Positions 42,988-54,174 are shown, counted from the first letter of the stretch. The stretch is DNA of 64,000 nt from Bacteroidota bacterium (GCA_030706405.1 JAUZOO010000003.1:481927-545926), one strand, 5' to 3'. The notes: generated by a model not told the origin, from the letters alone. Numbers and translations are program-made.

Positions 42988-43356
42988 AGTTAAATAAATT
43001 AGTTAATAGAATAATGTGATTAAAAAGTGTTAGTTCGATCGTGTACCAAAATTAGGTTTTACCAGCCCTTTTGAGGTGGACGATTTTGTAAAATAGGTGG
43101 ACGATTATCCATCTTTAAAACTTTTTTAAAATAACAATTGCCTATAAACAAACAACTTAATATTAACTAAGATTTGAACTAAAAATTCTACGGGGTGTTT
43201 TCCTTCTGTTTTTTCAGCTTCGAGTATTTATCTTCGGACTATTAATTTTAACCAATTATTACTTCTCTATACAATCTATCTCTATAAAAAATACACTATT
43301 TTAGCAATACCGTCCATACTACTATTATTATATTCGTTATTAACCGGCAACCAACC
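42988..43356. other. divergent promoter region between susC-like and hybrid-sensor genes
   Basis: 369 bp, AT-rich. It must hold the promoters of both genes and probably the binding site of the hybrid sensor. A near-duplicate AGGTGGACGATT occurs at 43074 and 43091, a 17-bp-spaced direct repeat that is a candidate half-site pair. No small gene is seen. Confidence 0.4.
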
Positions 43357-46300
43357 ATGAGCCTTAAAATATTCGACAACAAAGCAATAGTAACTTTAAT
43401 CGCAATCATATACATTACAGTCCTTTCCTTTGAAGTTAAGGGGCAGGATATAAATCTACGCATTAGTCATATTACCAACGACCAGGGATTATCTCAAAAT
43501 ACTGTTGGCTGCATCCTAAAAGATAAAAAAGGTTTTTTGTGGGTTGGCACATGGAACGGCCTAAACCGTTATGATGGTTATAATTTCAGCGTTTATAAAT
43601 CGGACAACAATCCGAATAGCCTGTCGAATAACTTTATATATGCCTTATGCCAGGATAAGGATGGAAACATCTGGATAGGCACCAAAAACGGGTTAAATCA
43701 ACTTATTTACTCCCAAAACCGGTTTAAACGTTATTATCACAATTCCAAAAACAGTAATTCCATATCGCACAATCAGGTAAATGCCCTTTTATGTGATCAT
43801 AATGGCCAGATATGGGCAGGAACAAACGACGGACTGGACCTGATAATTAAAAACCCTAATGATACGGGCAAACTAACTCTCAAGCATTATACACACAGCC
43901 TGTTAAATAAAAACTCACTGCCAGGGAATAAAATAAATGCAATCACTGAGGACAGGCAGGGCAACCTTTGGGTGGGAACCTCACAGGGATTGGCAAAGCT
44001 TGATTCCCGAACTGGCTCTTGCAAAAACTACACTAATATTTCTCAAAATAACACAAGTTTATCAGGCAACAATGTCCTTTGTATTTATCAGAGCCATAAA
44101 GGGGACATTTGGGTTGGCACTGAGCTTGGGCTAAATAAACTCGACCCTGCATCTCAATCATTTAAACGTTACCAGCCCGATCCTGACAATCCCCATAGCA
44201 TTTCCCACCTTGTTGTTAATTCAATCAACGAAGACTGCACAGGGGCTTTATTGATTGGCACATTGGGAGGTTTAAACCGTTACATGGAAGCAACCGATAA
44301 TTTTGAACAATTTCCTATATCCAAAAACAGCGATTACGGCCTTAACAACGAATTTATCAATTACATATGCACCGATACTCAAGGTAATGTTTGGGTTGGC
44401 ACCGACAAAGGCGGGATTAACTCGTATAACGTTTTTCAGAAAAAATTTGGATTTATCGGGTATAATCCGCAAAAAAAGCAAACACTAAATAATAGCTCGG
44501 TAAACTCCATCCTCGAAGAATCTTCTTTTCTATGGGTTGGCACTGCCGGAGGCGGACTTAACTGTATTAACCGCCAAACAAACCAGTTTAAATACTTCAC
44601 CGCATCGCAGCATAATGCAACAAGTATAAGCAGCAATTTTGTTTCCTGCATACTGCGCGACAAGGCAAAAAATCTCTGGATCGGTACTTGGGGAGGCGGA
44701 CTTAACAAACTCATTTCGGCAGATGGTAACGGAAGGTTTGAACGGATAGCACTTTCGTCAAATTCTTCCAATTTAAATAATAACTTCATTTCATCGTTAT
44801 GGGAAGATGAAAGCGGATTTATCTTAGCAGGGACGCTCTCCGGCCTTGTCCTTTTTCATCCTGGCACAAAACAGGTTACAACTCTCGATGTGGACAAATC
44901 TGTCCCATTTAAAATTACAGAAGTTGGTTGTGTCCTGAAAGACCTCAAGGGTTTTTACTGGATTGGAACACGGATTGGACTTTTCAGGGTTAATGCCAAA
45001 AATATTAACCAAAAACTTACCAAGAATGATATTACCCGATTTCTAACCATTCCGGGCGACTCTACCTCCCTTCCGGGCAATTATATAATATCCTTATGCC
45101 AGGATCGTGCAGGTGAGTTATGGGTAGGCACATACGGAAACGGGATATGCAAAGTTCAGGTTAAGGCTGGCAATAAAATTAGTTTCAAAAACTACACCAC
45201 ACGACAGGGACTTGCCAATAACGTAGTCTATTCCATACTCGACGACAACCACGGAAACCTGTGGTTAAGTACCGATTACGGATTATCCCGATTTGACACC
45301 CGCCTCAACACCTTTCGTAACTTCTATATCACAGATGGCCTGCAAAGCAATCAGTTCTACTGGTCATCTGGCTACAAAAGCAACGATGGCAAAATGTATT
45401 TCGGAGGCATTAACGGACTGAATTATTTTTACCCCGAAAACATTAAAAGTTACGATCAACGTCCCAATACCGTTATTACCGATTTTAAAATCTTTAACAG
45501 CTCCGTACCTATCGGACTTTGGAACAACAAAAACATAATCCTGAGCCAAACCATAAGCTTAACAGACAAGATAAAAATGTCATATAAGGAAAATGTTTTT
45601 TCTTTTGAATTCTCGGCGCTCGACTTCTTTCTTCCGGATAAAGTCCAGTATGCCTACAAAATGGAAGGTGTGGACAAGGATTGGGTTTACGTTTCGGCCA
45701 ACAGGCGCTTTGCCAGTTACACCAACCTGAAAGGCGGCCACTACAACTTTCTGGTTAAAGCTTGCAACAGCGATGGTATCTGGAACCCTGTACCTACACA
45801 GATAAAACTGGAAATAACACCACCATTTTGGGAAACTATCTGGTTCAGGTTATGTGCCATTATACTCCTTGCATCAGCTATCATTGCATACTTTCAGATA
45901 AAAACCCGTCAGCTCCAGGAGAGAAGGCGTATACTTGAACAATTGGTAAAAGAACGTACTGCCAAGATTGAAGAACAAAAAGAAGAACTTCGCGCCCAAA
46001 CCGACAGATTGGCTGAAACAAACGTACAGCTCGCCAAAAGAAAAGAACAAATTGAAGGGCAAAAAGTGGAACTGGAACAAAAAAATACTGAAATATCGCA
46101 GCAACGCGATAAGCTGATTGAACTCAACAAACACGTACAACTCGTTAACAATCTGAAAATTCGCTTTTTCACCAACATATCGCACGAATTCCGCACCCCA
46201 CTAACGTTAATACTGGGAGCATTGGAAAAGCTTACCGAAATCAGCCCCAACGACGAAATCAGCCAACCCGTATCACTGGCCCGACGCAATGCCCACCGGT

Positions 46301-47787
46301 TGTTACACCTTATCAACCAGTTAATGGATTTTCGAAAAATCGAAACCGGAAAGTTAACCCTTAAGGTTTCACAGGGTGATTTTAAACCATTCATCGAAAA
46401 TATTTTCACTTCGTTCGATCCAATTGCACAGCAACGGAAGGTCGGTTATACCTTAACCTTCGAGAATCTACCCAGTGAGACATGGTTTGATCATGAAAAA
46501 CTGGAAAACGCTATTTACAACCTCATTTCCAATGCGTTCAAATACACTTCTGAAGGCGGACAGATAAAAGTACAGGTTAACGGGGTACTAAACAAAAATA
46601 GCATAACTCCGAATGCCCAAAATCCTGAATATTCTCTTGAAATAAAAATTACTGATACCGGAATCGGAATTCCCAAAGAACACCTGAACAACGTATTTAA
46701 GCAATTCTACCGCGTGGACTCCCCTGAAAACCTGAAGATCAAAGGGTCAGGCATTGGACTTTCCTTAACTCGCTCACTCTTAAGGGCACACCACGGAAAC
46801 GTTTTGGTGGACAGTATTGTTGGGCAAGGCACAACCTTTACCGTTAAATTTCCTTGTTCGAAAGATTTCTATAAACCCGATGAAATTTTATTGGAAAAAG
46901 AAGAAATAAAAAAAGCCGACACACTCCCAGTTGACGTGCTTAGTGAAGAATTAAAAGCTCTTACGGATTCCCGCCATCCCGAAAATAAGCCAGTTCAGTT
47001 AAATCATAAGCCCTTATTGCTGATTGTTGAAGATAATGACGATTTGCGCTCATTCATGTCAACCGGTTTATACGACGATTACCGTGTTCTGGAAGCCGAC
47101 AATGGCGTAACAGGACTTCATATGGCTAAATCTTATGCTCCCGACTTAATTATCAGCGACATAATGATGCCCGAAATGGACGGACTGGAACTATGTACCA
47201 GCTTAAAAGAAAACCTTTTAACCAGCCATATTCCGGTAATTCTGCTAACGGCAAGGTCTACCGTAGAAAACTGGATAGAAGGCCTGGAAACCGGAGCCGA
47301 CGATTATATTCCTAAACCTTTTAATTTTGCATTGCTCAAAGCCCGGATTACCAATCTTATAGAAAACAGAAAGAAACTACGCCGTATATTTTCACGCGAA
47401 ATAAATGTTGATCCCCGACAAATAACTACGTCAACAGCCGATCAGCAGTTCCTACACAAAGCGTTAAAAATAGTAGAAGAAAATTATACCAACAGCGAGT
47501 TTGGGGTAGAAGAGTTCATCGAAAAGATTGGAGTGAGCCGCAGCCTCTTACATAAAAAACTCACGGCAATTACAGAACTATCGGCTGGAGATTTTATCAC
47601 TTCAATACGACTAAAAAAATCGACCGAATTATTAAAAATACAAACGGATAATATCTCTGAAATAGCTTACAATGTTGGCTTTAACGATCCTAAGTACTTT
47701 AGTCGCATATTCAAAAAGAACTTTGGCATGAGCCCTAAAGATTATAAAGATTCCGCCTCTGAATTAAATACTTCCGCTACTTCATAA
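43357..47787 (+). CDS. hybrid two-component system sensor/regulator (HTCS)
   Basis: 1476 residues. After a signal/first helix the periplasmic part is two seven-bladed Reg_prop propellers (repeated WVGTxxGLNxY motifs, about 30-750) and a Y_Y_Y domain (about 750-820). A membrane helix lies near 830-850. Then come a coiled coil, HisKA with the phospho-His in NISHEFRTPLT (near 942), HATPase (about 1045-1160), receiver with Asp in LIISDIMMPEMDG (near 1268), and an AraC-type helix-turn-helix (about 1375-1465). It senses a glycan fragment and activates nearby utilisation genes. Confidence 0.95.
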   Translation: MSLKIFDNKAIVTLIAIIYITVLSFEVKGQDINLRISHITNDQGLSQNTVGCILKDKKGFLWVGTWNGLNRYDGYNFSVYKSDNNPNSLSNNFIYALCQDKDGNIWIGTKNGLNQLIYSQNRFKRYYHNSKNSNSISHNQVNALLCDHNGQIWAGTNDGLDLIIKNPNDTGKLTLKHYTHSLLNKNSLPGNKINAITEDRQGNLWVGTSQGLAKLDSRTGSCKNYTNISQNNTSLSGNNVLCIYQSHKGDIWVGTELGLNKLDPASQSFKRYQPDPDNPHSISHLVVNSINEDCTGALLIGTLGGLNRYMEATDNFEQFPISKNSDYGLNNEFINYICTDTQGNVWVGTDKGGINSYNVFQKKFGFIGYNPQKKQTLNNSSVNSILEESSFLWVGTAGGGLNCINRQTNQFKYFTASQHNATSISSNFVSCILRDKAKNLWIGTWGGGLNKLISADGNGRFERIALSSNSSNLNNNFISSLWEDESGFILAGTLSGLVLFHPGTKQVTTLDVDKSVPFKITEVGCVLKDLKGFYWIGTRIGLFRVNAKNINQKLTKNDITRFLTIPGDSTSLPGNYIISLCQDRAGELWVGTYGNGICKVQVKAGNKISFKNYTTRQGLANNVVYSILDDNHGNLWLSTDYGLSRFDTRLNTFRNFYITDGLQSNQFYWSSGYKSNDGKMYFGGINGLNYFYPENIKSYDQRPNTVITDFKIFNSSVPIGLWNNKNIILSQTISLTDKIKMSYKENVFSFEFSALDFFLPDKVQYAYKMEGVDKDWVYVSANRRFASYTNLKGGHYNFLVKACNSDGIWNPVPTQIKLEITPPFWETIWFRLCAIILLASAIIAYFQIKTRQLQERRRILEQLVKERTAKIEEQKEELRAQTDRLAETNVQLAKRKEQIEGQKVELEQKNTEISQQRDKLIELNKHVQLVNNLKIRFFTNISHEFRTPLTLILGALEKLTEISPNDEISQPVSLARRNAHRLLHLINQLMDFRKIETGKLTLKVSQGDFKPFIENIFTSFDPIAQQRKVGYTLTFENLPSETWFDHEKLENAIYNLISNAFKYTSEGGQIKVQVNGVLNKNSITPNAQNPEYSLEIKITDTGIGIPKEHLNNVFKQFYRVDSPENLKIKGSGIGLSLTRSLLRAHHGNVLVDSIVGQGTTFTVKFPCSKDFYKPDEILLEKEEIKKADTLPVDVLSEELKALTDSRHPENKPVQLNHKPLLLIVEDNDDLRSFMSTGLYDDYRVLEADNGVTGLHMAKSYAPDLIISDIMMPEMDGLELCTSLKENLLTSHIPVILLTARSTVENWIEGLETGADDYIPKPFNFALLKARITNLIENRKKLRRIFSREINVDPRQITTSTADQQFLHKALKIVEENYTNSEFGVEEFIEKIGVSRSLLHKKLTAITELSAGDFITSIRLKKSTELLKIQTDNISEIAYNVGFNDPKYFSRIFKKNFGMSPKDYKDSASELNTSATS

Positions 47788-47828
47788 ACAGAAAAGGTTG
47801 AATAAATATTTACTCAACCTTTTCTGTT
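47787..47828. terminator. bidirectional terminator between HTCS and pectate lyase genes
   Basis: A 15-bp stem (AACAGAAAAGGTTGA and its complement) around an AT loop lies between convergent genes, with T-rich flanks on both strands. Confidence 0.85.
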
Positions 47829-47841
47829 ATATCGATTAAAA

Positions 47842-49212
47842 TCACAAACTATTGATATACTTCTCAATATTTGAATAGCCATCGTGGTTATAATCGCCAC
47901 TGGCATCGGACAGATCGTTCGGATTTAAACCATGTTTAACCTCCCATACATCGGGCATTCCATCATGGTCAGAATCAACAGGAGCTTCCGTCGATTTATA
48001 TTCAGGCCAGCCGCCAACCTGCGTTTGAGAATCGATAATTCCTTTATGCCCGTAGGTAAATGTGCCATTTTTCACTTCGTTAACAATACGGGTATCAATT
48101 GGGTCGCGGTGAGGCAGCGTTGCCCCGGCATTCGCCAATACGGCCGTATAAGCTTCGGTTGCACTCTGCGTTTTGATGGGTGCTGCGTCAAAAGGCTTAT
48201 CCGTTTTAAAAAGAAGCGGAGGCATTCCCTTGTGTTTAGGCTGAATACCATCTTTCCAGTTGTTTTGGGTAACCGAAGCGGAGCCTTCCATTACATTTCC
48301 GTTGATATACCATTTGCTAAGCGGTTTGCCTGCGGTAATCGTGTCGTAAGGCTCAACAATACGGTGCCGGCGCGCATCAGATGGCGAGGCTGGACCTGGC
48401 TTGTAATAGTTGTTAATCATATTCTGATGTCCAAATTCTCCTCCATACGAACTGTTTTCACTCCAATTGTACATTACGTTATTTCTGAAGTCGACAAACG
48501 CCAACCCAATGGTATCGTGAGCGCGAGCACCGTTAAACCGGGGATTACGGCTCGAATGGTGAGCCAACAGATTATGATGGTACGAACCATTGATTCCACC
48601 CCAAACGCCACCGTAGCCGTGATCGCCTTTGCCATTGAACGAACCATTAAGGCTCTCGCTCACAATACACCATTGCACGGTAATATTATGTACATCGTAA
48701 AACGTTGCCGATTCTTCAATTGACCAGCTCATGGAACAATGGTCGACAATCACATTGCTGACGTTTTCAAGATTAAGCCCGTAGATAGCCGATGCATGGG
48801 AACCATCGCCAGGGCGGAAACGCATATACCGGATGATAACGTTGCGAACGCCCGGACGACCATTCATCTGGTAATTTTTAAGACAAATTCCGTCGCCAGG
48901 GGCTGTTTGTCCGGCAATGGTGACATCTCCATTTGTGATGGACAACTTTGATTTCAATTCGATAATTCCAGAAACCTTAAATACGATGATGCGTGGCCCG
49001 GAGGCTTTGAGCGCTTCGCGGAGGCTTCCGGCCCCATCGTCATTAAGGTTGGTCACCTCGATAACTTTACCGCCACGACCTCCGGTTGCAAACCTTCCAA
49101 AACCTTCAGCTCCCGGGAATGCTAACTGCTGAGCGTTGAGCATGCCGAACCCGGCCATCATCAATGCTATAATAAAAACTGTAACTTTTGTTTTCATAAA
49201 TTTGTTTTTCAT
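47842..49212 (-). CDS. pectate lyase, PL1 family-like
   Basis: 456 residues with signal peptide. The start LAFPGAEGFGRFATGGRGGKVIEV and the beta-helix pattern are typical of Bacteroidota PL1-type pectate lyases; calcium and catalytic-Arg regions are IVDHCSMSWS and HHSSRNPRFNGAR. It cleaves polygalacturonan by beta-elimination. A C-terminal DSDHDGMPDVWEVKHGLNP with DYNHDG is a calcium-binding thrombospondin-3-like tail. The start could be the second ATG at 49197. First of four co-directed pectin genes. Confidence 0.88.
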   Translation of the reverse strand: MKNKFMKTKVTVFIIALMMAGFGMLNAQQLAFPGAEGFGRFATGGRGGKVIEVTNLNDDGAGSLREALKASGPRIIVFKVSGIIELKSKLSITNGDVTIAGQTAPGDGICLKNYQMNGRPGVRNVIIRYMRFRPGDGSHASAIYGLNLENVSNVIVDHCSMSWSIEESATFYDVHNITVQWCIVSESLNGSFNGKGDHGYGGVWGGINGSYHHNLLAHHSSRNPRFNGARAHDTIGLAFVDFRNNVMYNWSENSSYGGEFGHQNMINNYYKPGPASPSDARRHRIVEPYDTITAGKPLSKWYINGNVMEGSASVTQNNWKDGIQPKHKGMPPLLFKTDKPFDAAPIKTQSATEAYTAVLANAGATLPHRDPIDTRIVNEVKNGTFTYGHKGIIDSQTQVGGWPEYKSTEAPVDSDHDGMPDVWEVKHGLNPNDLSDASGDYNHDGYSNIEKYINSL

Positions 49213-49238
49213 TCTTCAATGGATTACACAATTGACAA

Positions 49239-51272
49239 TTATCTGACTACCGGCATCCAAACCGACATTTCCGAAGCGCCACGGTTATCCCAGGCATAAT
49301 AAGGAATCAGGCGTATATGCGTCGATTTCGATTCCGTCGACAACTCGCTGTACAGTTTTTTATTCCAATCCGGATTATTGTACAAACGGGCATCGCCTTC
49401 GAGACAGGTTATCTCGCTTCCGGCGATGTTAATACGTTTGGGTTTCAGGTTGTTTTTGGCAGAAAGAGCAACATCAAAAATGCGCTTTCCCTGGGGCATA
49501 TCAACCGATTCGATGCAATAGACCACCGGACCGCGTTTTACGGCAACCTGGTTGCGGGTTTCCTCAACCATCGGGTTCGATTCGATGAGTTTTACGGACA
49601 TCGGCAGTTCCAGTTCAATTTTATCACCGGCAGCCCAGTTACCGTTCAACTCAACATATTCGCCGGGAGTAAGCTTTTTCTTCGAAGCTTTGCCATTAAT
49701 CTTAAGGCTGGCATTATCGCACCATCCCGGAATACGCAGAAAGATTGAAAAAGCCTTGGCAGGAGCTTGTTGCAACGAGATATTGATTTTTCCATCCCAC
49801 GGATAATCGGTTTCCTGCGAGAGTTTCAGCGCGGAGCCATCTTTTAACGTGGTTGACAGGTTACTACCTGCATACAAGTTTACATACACACCTTTTTCGG
49901 AAGTACTATAAACATAATTGCTCACCTCGGCAATGGTTCGAACTGTGTTCGGCGGACAGCAGTTACAAAGCTTAATATATTCTTCGCGATCCTTCGACCA
50001 ACGAAGCGTAAACGGAATATCGTGATTTACACACAACGGATTGGTATAGAAAAACTTCTTTCCGTTAAGGCTTATTCCGGCCAGGATGCTGTTGTACAGC
50101 GTAGTTTCCATCACATCGGCATATTTGCCTTGTCCGGTAAGCAGGAGCATCCGCCAGTTCCACAGCATATTGCCAATGTTAGCACACGACTCGTTATGGG
50201 CAGTTACATTTGGCAGCTGATAATCGCGACCATAGGATTGATGCACTTTTTGAACCACCTTAGGCTCGTACGAAGTGCCATCGGGCGAAGTACCGTCATA
50301 TAAAGCACCGCAAGCACCGGTGATGTACATTTTATGCTCAGTCACATCGTCCCAAAGCAGGTTTAGTTCGTTCATCAACGAATCTTCGCCTGTTTCGGCA
50401 TAAATATCGGCCACTCCGGCAAACAGGTAATTAGCACGAACGGCATGTCCCAGCACCTTTTTCTGCTGACGGAAAGGAACCCGGTCCTGATTATCGTCTG
50501 TTCCATCTTTTACCAGGCTGCGAATATTGATAAAGCCTTTGGCAAGTTCGAGATAACGCGGATCGCCGGTAGTACGGTACATCTCAATAACACCCATGTA
50601 ATGCGACGGGCATACGGCATTCTTTGCCAACTCATCCGACGAATGTTTATAAAAATTATAAAGATAATCGGTTGCTTTTTTAGCGATGTCGAGCAAGGTT
50701 GTTTTGCCTGTTGCCCGGTAGTGAACACACCCGGCAGTCATCAGATGCCCGAGGTTATAGGTTTCAAAATTGAGCTTATCTTCGAACTCCAACTTCTTCC
50801 CGCTCTTGCGTTCCTTAATAATCACCGGGGTATGAATATACCCGTCGGCACGCTGGCACTTACCAATGGTCGTAATAATCTCGTCCATGAGCTGGTCGAG
50901 TTTGGGATCTTTAGTCATGGCATAAACGCTGGCAACCCCCTCGAGCCATTTATAAAAATCGCCATCGTGGAACGGAGGGCCGTCGTGCTCTCCATCTTTT
51001 AAGCCGGCAGCAATTTCAAAATTACGGTATGAGTGGGCAATATTGGGATCGTTAAAGACTTTCCACATCTGCGGGATCATCGAATCGCGGCAAACCTGAA
51101 AACGTTCACCCCAGAATCCTTTGCCCCAAACCACATCCGACATGTTTACTGTTGAAAGTTTTGCATGCGCGCTGTGCGAAGTATTCACCAGACTTTTATC
51201 CTGCGCCCTAAGGCTTCCTCCCCAAATTAAAATCCCCGCTAAAATACTGATAAATAATTTATTCATATTCAA
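49239..51272 (-). CDS. GH127 beta-L-arabinofuranosidase-like
   Basis: 677 residues with signal peptide (FISILAGILIWGGSLRAQ). GH127/DUF1680 features are the alpha/alpha barrel, SCANIGNMLWNWRML, and the zinc-thiolate cluster CNCCPPN near 436-442, whose Cys acts as nucleophile in characterised members. The family hydrolyses beta-L-arabinofuranosides, but some members act on other sugars. In a rhamnogalacturonan setting it would trim arabinose. Confidence 0.9.
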   Translation of the reverse strand: MNMNKLFISILAGILIWGGSLRAQDKSLVNTSHSAHAKLSTVNMSDVVWGKGFWGERFQVCRDSMIPQMWKVFNDPNIAHSYRNFEIAAGLKDGEHDGPPFHDGDFYKWLEGVASVYAMTKDPKLDQLMDEIITTIGKCQRADGYIHTPVIIKERKSGKKLEFEDKLNFETYNLGHLMTAGCVHYRATGKTTLLDIAKKATDYLYNFYKHSSDELAKNAVCPSHYMGVIEMYRTTGDPRYLELAKGFINIRSLVKDGTDDNQDRVPFRQQKKVLGHAVRANYLFAGVADIYAETGEDSLMNELNLLWDDVTEHKMYITGACGALYDGTSPDGTSYEPKVVQKVHQSYGRDYQLPNVTAHNESCANIGNMLWNWRMLLLTGQGKYADVMETTLYNSILAGISLNGKKFFYTNPLCVNHDIPFTLRWSKDREEYIKLCNCCPPNTVRTIAEVSNYVYSTSEKGVYVNLYAGSNLSTTLKDGSALKLSQETDYPWDGKINISLQQAPAKAFSIFLRIPGWCDNASLKINGKASKKKLTPGEYVELNGNWAAGDKIELELPMSVKLIESNPMVEETRNQVAVKRGPVVYCIESVDMPQGKRIFDVALSAKNNLKPKRINIAGSEITCLEGDARLYNNPDWNKKLYSELSTESKSTHIRLIPYYAWDNRGASEMSVWMPVVR

Positions 51273-51334
51273 CTATTCGATAAAGAGGAACCATAAGCTC
51301 TAAAACCTATGGTTCCTATATTTGTGATTTACAT

Positions 51335-54133
51335 TTACTTTACTTCAAAAAAATACTCACCCGATCCTGCCTCTACGATAACCCGTCCGTCTTCGGTTTT
51401 AAGATATTTTACAGACTTCGACTGGTTAACAGCAAGATTACTTTCCGAAACCGATTCGGCATTAATCGCCGGAAGCATAATGGTAGCCGTTGTATTAACC
51501 GGGATAACCACATGATAGGTGACCTTGCTGTCGGTGCGTTTCCATCCCGAAACTACTTTTCCATACATCGATTGTTGGTCGGCGCGGGCAAACGTAAGTT
51601 TATCGGTAAGTACCGGTTTAATAATAATATGTTTGTATCCCGGATTTTCGGGATCGATATTCAACCCGGCAACCCGCGAATACAGCCACTGCCCCACTGC
51701 CCCGTAGGCATAATGGTTGAAAGAGTTCATTCCAACATCCTGAAAAGTACCATCAGGCTTGATGCAATCCCAACGTTCCCAAATGGTGGTTGCACCTTTA
51801 GTTACAGGATAAAGCCACGAAGGATAACGTTTGTTAAAAAGAAGCATATAAGCAATATCCGGATAACCGTTATCGGTTAAAGCCTGGCAGATAAGCGGCG
51901 TGCCCAGAAATCCGGTGGTGAGATGTCCGAAATGTTTCACATCATCGCCAAGACGTTTAGCTGCCGTTTCGCGCATATCGTCGGGCATGATGCCAAATGC
52001 CAATGCAAGAATATAGGCGGTTTGTGAACCTGAAGTTAACCGTCCGGTAGAGGTCACAAATTCCTTCTTAAAAGCTCCTTTGATCTTAACGCGCAATTGG
52101 GCAAGATCGTTGGCTTCTGCAGTTTTTCCGAGGGCTTCGGACATTTTCTGAAGCAGCCCTGAGCTATAGTAAAAATAAGCTGTGGCTATCAGGTCTTTTT
52201 CCGTATAAGCTCCGGCATAACCGTAGTCGGGAGCATTGTAATAATAGCTATAGTATTCGGCAAACGACAGCCAGTCGCCAAAGTGAAAGCCGGTATTAAA
52301 AAGATAGCCATTACCAGCTTCTTTCCGCATATAATCAACCCAGCTTTTCATGGAGGCATATTGATTTTCGAGAATCTTCTTATCGCCATAAGCCTGGTAA
52401 ACCGACCAGGGGATAATTACAGCGGCATCAGCCCATCCGGTAGCGCCATATCCATCGCTCCAGCCAGTACCACCACCACCTTCAACAATCATAGGCACAA
52501 CCCACGGAACGCTTCCGTTCGGACGTTGGTCGGCGGTGAAGTCTTTCATCCATTTGGTAAAAAACGGAGCGGCATTCATGTTATAACAGGCGGTAGGTGA
52601 GAAAACCTGCGCATCGCCAGTCCAGCCGAGACGCTCATCGCGCTGCGGGCAGTCGGTAGGAATATCGAGGAAATTGCCCCTCTGCCCCCATTGTATATTT
52701 TTTTGCAGACGGTTTACCAATGAATCGGAGCATTCAAAATTTCCGATTGGCTCCATATCGGAGTGAATAACACGCCCGGCAATGTCATTGACAGTGACTT
52801 CGCCCGGATAATCCTTCACCTGAATATAACGAAACCCGTGAAAGGTAAAATGAGGTTCAAACGTTTCAACGCCATCGCCTTTAAACGTATAGGAATCTTC
52901 ACATTTGGCAGTACGAAGATTGTCGGTATAAAAATTCCCGTCTTTATCCAGCACTTCGGCATGACGAAGCGTAATCTTTGTTCCGGCTGCACCTTTCAGC
53001 TTAAACTGAACCCAACCAACCATATTCTGACCAAGGTCGAACACTGTTTCGCCTTTCGGTGTGATAAATTTTTTAATGGGCTTAATCGTCTCTGTTACAC
53101 GAACCGGAGAACCATCAAATGCCGAAATATGTTCTTTGGAAAGATTTTTCTCTGTAACACCATTCCAGCCTGCATCGTTAAAACCGGGTTTATCCCAGCC
53201 ATCTTTTTCAAGACGGGCATCATAGGTTTCGCCGGCATAGATTTCCGAAAGCAAAATAGCACCGGTTGAAGCCTTCCAGGTTTTATCGCTCATAACCCAT
53301 TCTTCCGAACCATCGGCATAGGTCACCTTCATTTGAAGCAAAAGACCCAGATTCGATCCATAATGATCACGTTTTCCTTCCCAGCCCATGAGCCCGCGGT
53401 ACCAACCATCGCCAAGAATAACGCCAAAAGCATTTGCCCCGGTTTTCACCTGGTTGGTAACATCATAGGTCTGATAGAGAAGATGTTTGTTATAGCTCGT
53501 CCATCCGGGAGTAAACAACTGGTCGCTAACTTTCTGTCCGTTAAGATTAAGTTGATATAATCCGTGAGCCGTAGCATAAATCACTGCCTTTGCAACTTTA
53601 CCTTTAAGAGAAAATTCTTTGCGCAGATAAGGACAGGGATTAGAATCTTTTGCTTTTTCGATAAGATTAGGTTCAATCCACCAGGCTTTCCATTCTGCTG
53701 GTGAGAGTAACCCCATTTCGAAGAACGCTTTGGAGCTCCATTCGGAAGCATGCCCCTTATTATCCCACACTTTTACCTGCCAGTAAACACGTTGCCCGGA
53801 CTTTAAAACCAGCCCATTATATTCGAGCTGTATGGACTGGTCGGAAGCTATCTTTCCAGAGTTCCACACCAGTTTCTTGTCCGACTTTAAATCTGCTTCC
53901 AACAAAGCTGCACGAACCTGAAAGGCAGTTTGCATCACGCCTTTTTCTTTAGAGACAATTTCCCAACTAAGCCGGGGCTTTGCCACATCGAGGCCTATTG
54001 GGTTATTTTTATATTCGACACGAAGATTTTCAACTTTAATCATCTGTGCATTGATATGTTGCGAATACCCCAACGATACGCTTAACAGGGCAAATACTAC
54101 CCAATACCGGACATTCCAAAACTTAGCTTTCAT
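51335..54133 (-). CDS. GH78 alpha-L-rhamnosidase
   Basis: 932 residues with signal peptide. Domain order: N-terminal Ig-like (WEIVSKEKGVMQTAFQVRAA), beta-sandwich with WYRGLMGWEGKRDHYG, catalytic alpha/alpha barrel with DCPQRDERLGWTGDAQVF (near 500), and C-terminal domain. The acidic residues of this motif and the later TTIWERWD are the usual active-site elements. It releases L-rhamnose from rhamnogalacturonan or glycosides, linking to RhaT and RhaM at 9.9-11.4 kb. Confidence 0.94.
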   Translation of the reverse strand: MKAKFWNVRYWVVFALLSVSLGYSQHINAQMIKVENLRVEYKNNPIGLDVAKPRLSWEIVSKEKGVMQTAFQVRAALLEADLKSDKKLVWNSGKIASDQSIQLEYNGLVLKSGQRVYWQVKVWDNKGHASEWSSKAFFEMGLLSPAEWKAWWIEPNLIEKAKDSNPCPYLRKEFSLKGKVAKAVIYATAHGLYQLNLNGQKVSDQLFTPGWTSYNKHLLYQTYDVTNQVKTGANAFGVILGDGWYRGLMGWEGKRDHYGSNLGLLLQMKVTYADGSEEWVMSDKTWKASTGAILLSEIYAGETYDARLEKDGWDKPGFNDAGWNGVTEKNLSKEHISAFDGSPVRVTETIKPIKKFITPKGETVFDLGQNMVGWVQFKLKGAAGTKITLRHAEVLDKDGNFYTDNLRTAKCEDSYTFKGDGVETFEPHFTFHGFRYIQVKDYPGEVTVNDIAGRVIHSDMEPIGNFECSDSLVNRLQKNIQWGQRGNFLDIPTDCPQRDERLGWTGDAQVFSPTACYNMNAAPFFTKWMKDFTADQRPNGSVPWVVPMIVEGGGGTGWSDGYGATGWADAAVIIPWSVYQAYGDKKILENQYASMKSWVDYMRKEAGNGYLFNTGFHFGDWLSFAEYYSYYYNAPDYGYAGAYTEKDLIATAYFYYSSGLLQKMSEALGKTAEANDLAQLRVKIKGAFKKEFVTSTGRLTSGSQTAYILALAFGIMPDDMRETAAKRLGDDVKHFGHLTTGFLGTPLICQALTDNGYPDIAYMLLFNKRYPSWLYPVTKGATTIWERWDCIKPDGTFQDVGMNSFNHYAYGAVGQWLYSRVAGLNIDPENPGYKHIIIKPVLTDKLTFARADQQSMYGKVVSGWKRTDSKVTYHVVIPVNTTATIMLPAINAESVSESNLAVNQSKSVKYLKTEDGRVIVEAGSGEYFFEVK

Positions 54134-54174
54134 GTTGTAGAGTTTTATGTTGTAATAGTTTAGTAACTAATGAA

